64,000 nucleotides of DNA from CAIWHR01 sp963717695 (lineage in GTDB: Bacteria > Pseudomonadota > Gammaproteobacteria > Burkholderiales > Casimicrobiaceae): contig CAVQWR010000003.1 in the NCBI GenBank assembly GCA_963717695.1, positions 1,054,001 to 1,118,000 on the forward strand. Direction: 5' to 3'. Below the pieces are notes generated by a model. It was not told the DNA's origin and did not search any database. It worked only from the letters and a program-made list of their open reading frames with translations. The translations under genes and the position numbers were made by a program. Below, piece after piece: positions 38,228 through 47,352 of this stretch; within the stretch, counting starts at the first letter, position 1, and the number at the start of each line of letters is the position of its first letter.

Positions 38228-39404
38228 TCACTTCGCCGCGTCGGCAACGCTGCGCGGCGCGCGCGCATGCGGCCCTGCAACAATCTCGAAACGAAACAGG
38301 CGGCAATCGATATTCCCGTTGAACAGAGGGGTTTTCCTCGACGGCTTCAGCCCGATCAGTTTGGCGAGGCGAAGGTCGCCGGTGAGAAGGCAGGCAGTCC
38401 ATCCCGGAAAGCGCTGCTTCAGCGCGTCGCCCAGCCTCGGATAGAACGCGGCGAGTTCGGCGTCGTCGCCGAGGCGCAGGCCATAGGGCGGATTGGCGAT
38501 CAGGATGCCGTGGTCGCGCGGTGCGGCGCGCTCCAGCACGTCGGACTGCGTCACATCGATCCAGCCGGCGACGCCCGCCATCGCCGCGTTGCTGCGGCAA
38601 TGCGCGAGCGCAGCGGGGGCGGTGTCGCTTGCAAAAATTTCAATTGACGACGGCGCCGGGCGCACGCGGTCGTGCGCGCGCTGGCGTATCCGCTGCCATG
38701 TCGGGCCGTCGAACCAGGCGAGCTTCTGGAAGCCGAAGGTGCGCGCGAGGCCGGGCGCGCGATCGGCTGCGATCAGCGCCGCCTCGATCGCGATCGTGCC
38801 GCTGCCGCACATCGGGTCGAGCAGCGGCGTGCGCCGGGGTCCACCCGGAGAGCGCGATCAGTCCGGCGGCAAGGTTCTCGCGCAGCGGCGCGCCCTCGGC
38901 GTCGCGCCGGTAGCCGCGCTTGAAGAGCGCCTCGCCCGACGTGTCGAGATAGAGCGTGGCTTCGCGCTCGGTGAGGAACGCGTGCACGCGCACGTCGGGG
39001 CGCAGCTTCGCGACGGACGGACGTCGTCCGGCCGCGTCGCGGAAACGGTCGCAGACCGCGTCCTTCACCTTGAGCGTCGCGAATTCGAGGCTTTGCAGCG
39101 GCGAGCTGGTCGCCGCGACGTCGACGCGCATCGTGCGGCCGACATTGAAATGCGTGCCCCAGTCCACGCTTTTCGCCAGCGCGTAGAGCTCGTTCTCGTT
39201 GCGACAGCGCCCATGCGCAACCTGCCACAGGATGCGGCTCGCGAGTCGCGATTCGAGATTGGCGCGATAGGCGAGCGAGCGCTCGCCGGAAAAGCTGACA
39301 CCGCCGTCGGCAGGCGCAACGTACTGCGCGTCGAGCGCCGTCAGCTCGGCCGCGAGCGGCGCTTCCAGCCCGCGCGGGCAGGGCGCGAAGAAGCGCTCGA
39401 TCAT
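38228..39404 (-). CDS. rlmL: 23S rRNA (guanine-N2)-methyltransferase, RlmL/RlmKL N-terminal type (one frame break)
   Basis: This protein methylates G2445 of 23S rRNA. Residues 1–160 hold the ferredoxin-like/THUMP region (FFAPCPRGLEAPLAAELTAL; GGVSFSGE) and then the methyltransferase domain (SGEALFKRGYRRDAEGAPLRENLAAGLIAL). The frame breaks near 38838 in the CCCC/GG run of SGWTP. It resumes as RTPLLDPMCGSGTIAIEAALIA and the catalytic NPPYGLRLG to the stop at 38228. Restored length is about 391, normal for the stand-alone form without RlmK. The start overlaps the permease stop (ATGA). Confidence 0.9.
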
Positions 39405-40190
39405 TTGAGCAGCCGCCGCCGCGTCAGCACGAGCGCGACGTAGTAGGCGGCGAACGCATAGGCGAGGAGCACGGCGACGTGAAGGAGGATGTTGCCGGGC
39501 ACGATGCCGGCCACGAGGGGCCGCGCGAGGTCGATCGCGTGCTTCAGCGGCAGGAACGCGGCGACGCCCTGCAGCGCGGCAGGCATCTGGTCGACCGGAA
39601 AGAACACGCCGCACAGGAGCAGCATCGGCGTCAGCACCAGCGTGAAGAAATACGTGAAGAAATCGTACGACGGCGCGAGCGCGTTCATCACGAGCCCGCA
39701 GCGCGCCGAAGGTGAGGCCGACGGCGAAGCCGAGCGGGATGATCCACAGCGCGAGCCACGAATGGCCGAAGCCCAGCGCCACGATCACCGCGAGGATCGC
39801 CGCGGTCGACACGACCGCCTTCGACGCGGTCCAGATCCATTCGGCGAGCATCACGTCGTCGAGCGACAGCGGCGCGTTGATGATCGCCTCCCACGTCCGC
39901 TGCACGTGCATCCGCGAGAACGCCGAATACATCGCCTCGAAGCTCGACGTGAACATCGCGCTCTGGCACACCATGCCGGTGCCGATGAACGCGATGTACT
40001 TCATGCCGCCGACCTCGGGCACGAACGCGCCGATGCCGTAGCCCAGCGCCACCATGTAGAGCAGCGGATCGGCGATGTTGCCGAGCACGCTCGCGATCGC
40101 GAGCTTGCGCCAGACGAGCAGGTTGCGCTGCCACACCGCGGTGAAGCGCAGCGACAGTTCGGGCAGCCGGTAGATTCGCGTCGTCGTCAT
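39401..40190 (-). CDS. ABC-2 type transporter permease, NodJ-like (one frame break)
   Basis: This is a six-helix ABC-2 permease. The first part MTTTRIYRLPELSLRF…YIAFIGTGMVCQSAMFTSSFEAMYSAF matches NodJ/DRR-type exporters. Around 39700 the frame shifts, and the remainder (NALAPSYDFFTYFFTLVLTPMLLLCGVFFPVDQMP…) completes the protein, about 262 residues. ATG 40190 is used; GTG 40193 adds one residue. It starts 6 nt after the ATPase stop. The substrate is unknown. Confidence 0.88.
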
Positions 40191-40196
40191 CACGGC

Positions 40197-41173
<977 letters not shown>

Positions 41174-41177
<4 letters not shown>

Positions 41178-41822
41178 GCGGGTTGCGGCGAAGGTGCGCG
41201 CGCGCGCCACATGCCGGAGATCACCGCCTGCAGCTGCGGCAGGCGGCCGTGGAAGAAATGGCCGCAGCCGGGAAACACGGTGACCGGCAGCGCCTGCGGC
41301 CGCGCCCACGCGAGCACGTCGGCGAGCGGCACGACGTCGTCCTCCTCGCCGTGGATGACGATCGTGTCCGGCGCGACGGCCGCCGCTCCGATTCGCTGCA
41401 CGGCAGGCGCCGACCAGCACGAGGCGCTCCGCAGCGACGTCGGCGGAAAGGCGCGCCTGCACGAACGTCCCGAACGAGAACCCTGCGAGCACGACGGGGA
41501 GCGGAGCGTCGGTTCCGAAGCGCTGCTGCGCGTAGGCAAGCGCCGCGCGCGCGTCGTCGGTTTCACCCGCGCCGTCGTCGAAGGCGCCTTCGGATCGGCC
41601 GACGCCGCGGAAGTTGAAGCGAATGCTGACGTAGCCGAGCGCGAAGAATGTCTTCGCGAGCGTCTGCGCGACCTTGTTGTCGAGCGTGCCGCCCTGCAGC
41701 GGATGCGGATGCGCGACCAGCGCGATGCCGCGCGGCGCTCCGGTGTCGGGCGCGTTGACGACGACTTCGAGCGCACCTGCGGGGCCGTCGATGACGAGCC
41801 GCTCGGTCGTGCGCGGCGTCAA
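41174..41822 (-). CDS. Alpha/beta hydrolase, cytosolic dienelactone-like (one frame break)
   Basis: This is a small alpha/beta hydrolase starting at TTG 41822 (TPRTTERLVIDGPAGALEVVV), overlapping the ferredoxin stop. It has VAHPHPLQGGTLDNKV, FNFRGVGRSEG, the nucleophile elbow AGFSFGTFVQ (G-x-S-x-G type, with FSFG) and, after a frame break near 41410, DTIVIHGEEDDVVPLADVL (acid) and VFPGCGHFFHGRL (His). Restored length is about 215. The catalytic triad is therefore complete. The substrate is unknown; this family is common beside beta-proteobacterial ferredoxin and ABC genes. Confidence 0.88.
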
Positions 41823-42128
41823 ATGCGCAGCCTCTCGACGATCTCGCCGCTTCAGTACGTGGCGGTCGATGATCTCGTCGATGTCGGAGCGGTCGACGTA
41901 GGTGTACCAGACGCCTTCCGGGTAGACCACGAGAACCGGACCTTCCTCGCAGCGGTCGAGGCAGCCGGCGCGGTTGATCCGGATCCTGCCCTTGCCGCTC
42001 TGGCCGAGTGCCTTGACGCGGTCCTTCGCGTACGCGGCCAGCGCAGCCGCGCCGTGATTGGCGCAGCAGGCCTCCGGGGCATCGCGCTGGTTGCAGCAGA
42101 AGAAGACGTGACGCTGGTAGTAGCTCAT
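41819..42128 (-). CDS. Thioredoxin-like [2Fe-2S] ferredoxin (one frame break)
   Basis: The protein of about 102 residues is of the shethna/thioredoxin-like ferredoxin type: MSYYQRHVFFCCNQRDAPEACC and INRAGCLDRCEEGPVLVVYPEGVWYTYV give the four Cys ligands. As written it fuses in frame with the next gene. Removing one base near 41853 gives the usual end GEIVERLRI and a stop at 41819. No strong ribosome site is visible before ATG 42128. It is the first gene of the operon; its electron partner is unknown. Confidence 0.9.
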
Positions 42129-42194
42129 GCGCGTTGGGGGATTCGCCACATTGGTCCTGCCGGCGCCGCGCAGGTGCCCGTGGCCGAGCCGGTA

Positions 42195-42200
42195 ATTATA
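42195..42200 (-). promoter_or_regulatory. Candidate -10 (TATAAT) for the ferredoxin–ABC–rlmL operon
   Basis: A perfect TATAAT on the minus strand lies 67 nt upstream of the ferredoxin ATG. The -35 region is weak. Confidence 0.4.
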
Positions 42201-42254
42201 GCGGACGGATGTTTCCCGGGCGGCCGCCGCAGGGCGGGGCGGCGGACGCTCCGA

Positions 42255-42260
42255 TATAAT
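42255..42260 (+). promoter_or_regulatory. Candidate -10 (TATAAT) for msbA
   Basis: A perfect TATAAT lies 56 nt before the msbA GTG, back to back with the minus-strand promoter 55 nt away. No clear -35. Confidence 0.45.
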
Positions 42261-42315
42261 CGCTGGCGGTCCCGGACGGCGTTCGGGCGCATCCCCTCGC
42301 CTCCCCGACAACTCC

Positions 42316-44040
42316 GTGAAGCTCTATCGCCGGCTCCTGCGCTACGTGCGTCCGCACCGCCTCGTGTTCGTCGCGGCGGTCGCCGGCATGCTGCTCGCCG
42401 CCTCGACCGACGTGATCCTGTTCCAGATCGTGCGGCCGGCGCTGAACAACATCGGCGCGATCACGCCCGAGCAGACGGCGTGGCTCCCCGCGATGATCGT
42501 CGGTGTTTTCGCGCTGCGCGGGATCGGCTCGTACGCGAGCGAATACGGGCTCGCGTGGATCGGCTCGCGCGTCGTGTTCGACCTCCGCGGCGAGGCCTCC
42601 GAGCATCTGCTGCGGCTGCCGACGCCGTTCTACGACGCGAGCTCGGCGGGACGCCTGCTGTCCAAGGTCACGTACGACGCGCAGCAGATCGCGACGACCG
42701 CCTCCGAGGCGATCACGATCAGCATCCGCAACACGCTGACGATCGCGATCATGCTGGCGTACCTGCTCTACCTCAACTGGCAACTGACGCTGATCGCATT
42801 CGCCGCGCTGCCGCTCGTCGGATTCACGATCCGCAAGATCAACAAGCGGATCAAGCGCGTCAGCGTGATGGTGCAGGAGCGCACCGGCAACCTCACCCAC
42901 GTGCTCGAGGAGGCGATCGGCGCGCACCGCGTGGTCAAGGTGTTCGGCGGCGAAGGCTATGAAGGCGCGCGGCTGCGCGAGGCCGCCAACAAGCTGCGCC
43001 TCGCGACGGCGAAGCAGGCGGCGGCGGCGGCGCTCGGCACGCCGATCAACCAGATCATCCTGTCGGTGGCGGTCGGCGCCATCGTCTGGTTCGCCGTGCG
43101 GCAAAACGCCGCCGGCACGTACGGCGCCGGCGACTTCATCGTCTACGTCGTCGCGCTTCTGCATCTTCTCAACACACTGAAGGCGCTCACCAACGTCACC
43201 GGCACGATCCAGCGCGGGCTCACCGCCGCGGAGAGCGTGTTCGCGCTGATCGACGAGCCGCCCGAGGTCGACACGGGCAGCGTCACGCTCGGACGCGCGC
43301 GCGGCGGCATCCGGTTCGAGCACGTGACCAAGCGCTACCACCCCGATGCGCCGGTCGCGCTGGAGGACGTCGATCTCGAGATCGCTCCGGGCGCGTCGGT
43401 GGCGCTGGTCGGGCCCTCGGGCGGCGGCAAGACCACGCTCGTCAACCTGATCCCGCGCTTCTACACGCCCACCGGCGGCCGGGTGCTGCTCGACGGCATC
43501 GACCTCACGCAGATCCGCCTCACCGATCTCCGCCGCCAGATCGCACTGGTGAGCCAGGACATCGTGCTGTTCAACGACACGATCGCCGCGAACATCGCGT
43601 ACGGCGCAATGGTCGGCGCCTCACAGGAGGCGATCGAGCGCGCGGCGGAGGCGGCCAACGCCCTCGACTTCATCCGCGCGCAGCAGCACGGCTTCGAGAC
43701 CGTCGTCGGCGAGCGCGGGATCAGGCTTTCCGGCGGGCAGCGCCAGCGCATCGCCATTGCGCGCGCGATTCTGAAGGACGCGCCGATCCTGATCCTCGAC
43801 GAGGCGACGTCCGCGCTCGACAACGAATCGGAACGGCTGATCCAGGCGGCACTTGATCAGCTGATGAAGGGCCGCACCACCATCGTGATCGCGCACCGGC
43901 TGTCGACGATCGAGCACTGCGATCGCATCATCGTGCTCGACGCGGGCCGCGTCGTCGAGCAGGGGACGCATATCGAGCTCCTCGCGCGCGCCGGCGTCTA
44001 CGCCCGGCTGCACTCGCGGCAGTTCCGCGACGACGAGTAG
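42316..44040 (+). CDS. msbA: Lipid A export ATP-binding/permease protein MsbA
   Basis: MsbA flips lipid A–core across the inner membrane. The 574-residue half-transporter has a six-helix domain (residues about 1–310) and an ATPase domain with Walker A GPSGGGKTTLVNL, Q-loop LVSQDIVLFNDTIAANI, signature RLSGGQRQRIAIARAIL, Walker B ILILDEATSALD and the H-loop IAHRLSTIEHCD. GTG 42316 is the only sensible start. Its last 67 nt are repeated almost exactly 2.2 kb downstream, beyond the LRR gene. Confidence 0.96.
   Translation: MKLYRRLLRYVRPHRLVFVAAVAGMLLAASTDVILFQIVRPALNNIGAITPEQTAWLPAMIVGVFALRGIGSYASEYGLAWIGSRVVFDLRGEASEHLLRLPTPFYDASSAGRLLSKVTYDAQQIATTASEAITISIRNTLTIAIMLAYLLYLNWQLTLIAFAALPLVGFTIRKINKRIKRVSVMVQERTGNLTHVLEEAIGAHRVVKVFGGEGYEGARLREAANKLRLATAKQAAAAALGTPINQIILSVAVGAIVWFAVRQNAAGTYGAGDFIVYVVALLHLLNTLKALTNVTGTIQRGLTAAESVFALIDEPPEVDTGSVTLGRARGGIRFEHVTKRYHPDAPVALEDVDLEIAPGASVALVGPSGGGKTTLVNLIPRFYTPTGGRVLLDGIDLTQIRLTDLRRQIALVSQDIVLFNDTIAANIAYGAMVGASQEAIERAAEAANALDFIRAQQHGFETVVGERGIRLSGGQRQRIAIARAILKDAPILILDEATSALDNESERLIQAALDQLMKGRTTIVIAHRLSTIEHCDRIIVLDAGRVVEQGTHIELLARAGVYARLHSRQFRDDE
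43974..44040 (+). repeat. Direct repeat, left copy (msbA 3' end)
   Basis: Bases from cgagctcctcgcgcgcgccg to the TAG stop recur at 46188–46251, with two substitutions and one 3-nt deletion (RQFRDDE versus RQFRDE). The pair brackets the LRR gene. Confidence 0.85.
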
Positions 44041-44077
44041 ATTCTCGAATTGGCGCCCGTTAGGGGAGCAAACAGCG

Positions 44078-46096
44078 ATGCGCACCATCGAGCCGCACAA
44101 GGCCATTGCGCTGATCGCCTTCGTCTTCGCCGCGTTCACTACCGGCGCCGCCTGCGGCGCAATCCCGGCAAGCGAGCGCGCCGCGCTTCTGAGTCTCTAT
44201 GCCAGTACGAACGGCGGCACCTGGAGTCGGGGCAGCACCAGCTGGAATGGCCCCGCGGGAACCGAATGTACATGGGTGGGAATCCAGTGCGATGCCGGCG
44301 GGACGACCGTTACCGAAATTCAGCTGAGCGCCAACAATCTAACGGGCAGCCTCCCGGGAAATCTGAACGACCTTACGAATCTGCGCAGGTTCGAAGTCGC
44401 ATCGAACCTCATTGCCGGAGCAATCCCGGCACTTACGGGGCTCACGAAGCTGGAGGTCCTGAACGTCGAGGACAACCGACTGACGGGATCGATTCCCGCG
44501 CTCACCGGATTGTCGAGCCTCACGACGATCTACGTATTCAACAACCAGCTCACCGGCACTATTCCCGAACTCGCCGGGTTAACGGAGCTGGATGATTTCG
44601 TGGCTCACGCCAATCAGCTTTCCGGTCCGATCCCCGCACTCGCAGGCCTGACGAAGCTGGTCGAGTTTTCCGTCGAGGACAATCAGCTGACCGGCGCGAT
44701 CCCAGCGCTCGCGGGGCTCACGAAGCTGCAATTCTTCATTGCGTCGCGCAACCAGCTTGTGGGGCCCATTCCGGAGCTCGCCGACCTGACGAGCCTGCAC
44801 AATTTCGCAGTTCAGGACAACCACATTGTCGGTCCGATTCCGTCGCTGACGGGGTTGACGAAGCTGCAGTATTTCTACGCCCAGAATAACAATCTGACGG
44901 GGTCGACGCCGGCGCTCACGGGCCTCACGAATCTCCAATTTTTCCTGGTTGCGAACAACCAGCTCGACGGGTCCATCGGCGCATTGGCCGGAGTGACGAA
45001 CCTCCTCGCCTTCGACGCGAGCAACAATCGTCTGACGGGTTTCATCCCCATGCTCAATGGCCTTGGCCGATTGGGAGCCTTTGAGGTTGGCGGCAACCAG
45101 CTCGTGGGCGACGCACCTGCCGTGCCCGCGCCGAATAGCCTGGCGAAAGGCCAATCGAGTCTCTGCCCCAATCGCCTCAACCATGTGACGGACGTCGCGT
45201 GGGACACCGCGACCGGACAATCGCCGTGGTACACGCTTTGCACTTCCGCAGGCATACCCAATCCGCCGTCCGGCGCGACGCCGAATTATCAAGGGCTGTG
45301 GTGGAATGCGAGCGAATCCGGATGGGGCGTCAACCTGGCCCACCAGGGCAACCGGATCTTCGCGACCTGGTATACGTACGATACGGGCGGCACGGCCTTC
45401 TGGCTTTCGATGCTCGCCACCCAAACGACGCCTTCCGGCGGGGTTTACGTCGGCGATGTCTATTCCGATATCGGGCCGCCCTTCAATAGCTTCGTGGGGA
45501 GTGCAAGCGCGAACAAGGTCGGCACAGGTTCGCTCACATTCACCGGTGTCGATGCCGGTTCATTCAGCTACAGCGTTTCCGCCGGCGGCGCATCGAACGT
45601 AACGCAGACGAAGGCAATCACGCGCTTTGTGCTTGACCCCGGGACTTCGAGGCCGATTTGCGCCTACAGCTCCGCGCCCGATCTGGCGGGGGCGGCGAAT
45701 TACCAGGACCTCTGGTGGACTCCTTCGGAACCAGGTTGGGGGATCAACCTGGCCCATCAGGGCAATCAGATCTATGCGACCTGGTACACCTTTGCGCCCA
45801 AGACCGCTGGCAATGCAAATCCTCCGATATGGCTCTCCGGGCTGCTGACCCGGGAGAACGTCATGTACGACGTGTTTCAGGGACCACTTACATCGACATC
45901 GGGGCCGCGGTTCGACGCCTATGCCCCGCCGTTCACGACGCAACGGATTGGCGACGGCCAGCTGGTTTTCGTCGACGGAAACCACGCGACGTTTACATAT
46001 CAGACTTCCGGAATAGGCTCGTGGCCGGACGTACGTCAGACCAAATTGATCACCCGATTCCTGTTCGCCCCGACGGGCGGGACGACCTGTCAGTAG
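44078..46096 (+). CDS. Secreted leucine-rich-repeat protein with two C-terminal LWW(N/T)-type modules
   Basis: The 672-residue protein has a signal peptide (about 1–28) and a plant-like LRR N-cap (ERAALLSLYASTNGGTW…ECTWVGIQCD, 33–72). Twelve 23-residue LRRs of plant-specific type follow (xxFxVxxNQLTGPIPALAGLTK, about 82–350), giving a 69-nt period in the DNA. Two homologous modules, at about 403–529 and 541–672, each open with NYQxLWW…SGWGxNLAHQGNxIxATWYTY and end ITRFxxxP. The function is unknown; surface binding is likely. GC content is visibly lower than its neighbours, and the gene lies between direct repeats of the msbA end, both suggesting transfer. GGGGAGC precedes ATG 44078. Confidence 0.88.
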   Translation: MRTIEPHKAIALIAFVFAAFTTGAACGAIPASERAALLSLYASTNGGTWSRGSTSWNGPAGTECTWVGIQCDAGGTTVTEIQLSANNLTGSLPGNLNDLTNLRRFEVASNLIAGAIPALTGLTKLEVLNVEDNRLTGSIPALTGLSSLTTIYVFNNQLTGTIPELAGLTELDDFVAHANQLSGPIPALAGLTKLVEFSVEDNQLTGAIPALAGLTKLQFFIASRNQLVGPIPELADLTSLHNFAVQDNHIVGPIPSLTGLTKLQYFYAQNNNLTGSTPALTGLTNLQFFLVANNQLDGSIGALAGVTNLLAFDASNNRLTGFIPMLNGLGRLGAFEVGGNQLVGDAPAVPAPNSLAKGQSSLCPNRLNHVTDVAWDTATGQSPWYTLCTSAGIPNPPSGATPNYQGLWWNASESGWGVNLAHQGNRIFATWYTYDTGGTAFWLSMLATQTTPSGGVYVGDVYSDIGPPFNSFVGSASANKVGTGSLTFTGVDAGSFSYSVSAGGASNVTQTKAITRFVLDPGTSRPICAYSSAPDLAGAANYQDLWWTPSEPGWGINLAHQGNQIYATWYTFAPKTAGNANPPIWLSGLLTRENVMYDVFQGPLTSTSGPRFDAYAPPFTTQRIGDGQLVFVDGNHATFTYQTSGIGSWPDVRQTKLITRFLFAPTGGTTCQ

Positions 46097-46187
46097 TGCA
46101 GCAAATCCGGGTCCCCGGCGGCGAAGACCGGTGGATATCGGATCACGCGATGCGACGGAGGCGCATCCTCGCACGGCGCGCGCACAC

Positions 46188-46251
46188 CGAGCTACTCGCG
46201 CGCGCCGGCGTCTACGCCCGGCTGCACTCGCGGCAGTTTCGCGACGAGTAG
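46188..46251 (+). pseudogene. Direct repeat, right copy: relic of the msbA 3' end
   Basis: The sequence encodes ELLARAGVYARLHSRQFRDE followed by TAG, the msbA C-terminus minus one residue. Nothing of the ATPase domain precedes it. It may mark the original msbA end displaced by the inserted LRR gene, or a duplication; a terminator follows. Confidence 0.8.
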
Positions 46252-46292
46252 CCGGGGCGCCCGCCAGTCCGACTCAGCGCGTGGGTGTGTCG

Positions 46293-46319
46293 CGCGCCGC
46301 GGCAACCGCGCGTTTTTTT
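46293..46319 (+). terminator. Rho-independent terminator
   Basis: A GC hairpin (CGCGG-CAA-CCGCG extended by a bulged pair) is followed by seven T. It lies 42 nt after the right copy of the msbA end and is probably the original msbA terminator. Confidence 0.75.
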
Positions 46320-46388
46320 GCGGCCCGCCCTGTTGTGCACGTGCTTCCGCGCGGCAAAGGTACGTCCCCGGCACTCCAAAAACAGTGC

Positions 46389-46418
46389 TTGACAGGCAAG
46401 CAATCACTTGCATATCAT
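46389..46418 (+). promoter_or_regulatory. Sigma-70 promoter of the arsR-type gene
   Basis: A perfect -35 TTGACA (46389–46394) and -10 TATCAT (46413–46418) are separated by 18 nt. This is one of the best promoters in the window. Confidence 0.85.
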
Positions 46419-46439
46419 TCAGGCAAGTGATTACTTGCC
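46395..46439. promoter_or_regulatory. Two palindromic operators (46395–46412 and 46422–46439)
   Basis: GGCAAGT-GATT-ACTTGCC at 46422–46439 is a perfect 18-bp dyad. GGCAAGC-AATC-ACTTGCA at 46395–46412 is the same site with two changes and fills the spacer between -35 and -10. Centres are 27 nt apart. They probably bind the ArsR-type repressor encoded immediately downstream. Confidence 0.85.
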
Positions 46440-46450
46440 TATAGGCCTCC

Positions 46451-46786
46451 ATGGCCAACCGGTCTCATGACACCGATCTGCTTTTCAAGGCCCTCGCCGA
46501 TCCCGGCCGGCGCAAGCTGCTGGACCTGCTCCATGCACACGACGGCCGCACCCTCAACGATCTGTGCGATCACCTCGACATGACGCGGCAGGGCGTGACG
46601 CAGCACCTCGGTGTGCTGGAGACGGCGAACCTGGTGGCCACGATGTGGCGCGGCCGTGAAAAGCTGCACTTCCTCAATCCGGTGCCGCTGCAGGAGATCT
46701 ATGAGCGCTGGATCGCGAAGTTCGAAAAGCCGCGCCTGAAGGCGCTGTCGGATCTCAAACGACGACTGGAGAAAGCCAATGGCTAA
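46451..46786 (+). CDS. ArsR/SmtB-family transcriptional regulator
   Basis: The 111-residue winged-helix protein (LLFKALADPGRRKLLDLLHAHDGRTLNDLCDHLDMTRQGVTQHLGVLETANLV) belongs to the non-metal ArsR subgroup that pairs with SRPBCC genes. The metal-binding ELCVCDL motif is replaced by DLCDHLDM, which has only one Cys, so metal sensing is unlikely. The next gene overlaps by 8 nt. Two operators in its own promoter imply autorepression. The inducer is unknown. Confidence 0.93.
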   Translation: MANRSHDTDLLFKALADPGRRKLLDLLHAHDGRTLNDLCDHLDMTRQGVTQHLGVLETANLVATMWRGREKLHFLNPVPLQEIYERWIAKFEKPRLKALSDLKRRLEKANG

Positions 46787-47252
46787 GTCGACCTTTGTCT
46801 ACGTGACCTACATCCGCACGACGCCAGAGAGGCTGTGGTCCGCATTGACCGACGGGGAGTTCATGAAGCAGTACTGGTTCGGCATGCGTGGCGATAGCGA
46901 GTGGATGGCAGGCTCGCCATGGAAGCTGGTGTCCGGCGACGGCCAGATCTACGATGCCGGCGAGATCGTCGAGGCCCTGCCGCCACGGCGTCTCGTGATC
47001 CGCTGGCAGAACCAGTGGAAGCCCGAGCTCAAGGCGGAAGGCAACTCGCTATGCACGATGGAACTCGAACCCAGTGGACCTGCGGTCAAGCTCTCCATCA
47101 CCCACACGATCGAGCGCGAGCCTTCGAAATTCATCGAGGCGGTGTCCGGTGGCTGGCCGAAGGTCATCTCGAACCTCAAGTCGCTGCTCGAGACCGGCTC
47201 CGCCGTCTTGCAGGATCCCTATCCCAGCAGAAGCGCCAACTCTGCAAACTAG
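46779..47252 (+). CDS. SRPBCC / AHSA1-domain protein
   Basis: The 157-residue START-like protein has the AHSA1 pattern YVTYIRTTPERLWSALTDGEFMKQYWFGM, GSPWKLVSGDGQIYDAGEIVE and SITHTIEREPSKFIEAVSGGWPKVISNLKSLLE. Such proteins bind hydrophobic ligands, and pairs with ArsR regulators are very common; the ligand is not known. It is translationally coupled to the regulator. Confidence 0.92.
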   Translation: MAKSTFVYVTYIRTTPERLWSALTDGEFMKQYWFGMRGDSEWMAGSPWKLVSGDGQIYDAGEIVEALPPRRLVIRWQNQWKPELKAEGNSLCTMELEPSGPAVKLSITHTIEREPSKFIEAVSGGWPKVISNLKSLLETGSAVLQDPYPSRSANSAN

Positions 47253-47352
47253 AGGGCATGCTTGGGAACCGAACGCCGCATGCAGTGAAGCGAGGGACCG
47301 CACGCGTGGCAGCAAACGGTTCGCTGCCCGCGTTTGGTCGGCGCGACGTGCC

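Noticed and set aside
44318..45120. A regular 69-nt period resembling a CRISPR or satellite array
   Set aside because: It is the DNA of twelve 23-residue leucine-rich repeats in one open frame, with variable bases at codon positions as expected for coding repeats. No CRISPR array or cas gene is present.
46150..46251. A small gene (MRRRRILARRAH… ) downstream of the LRR gene
   Set aside because: Its conserved part is only the duplicated msbA tail; the rest is unconserved, so it is recorded as a repeat relic.
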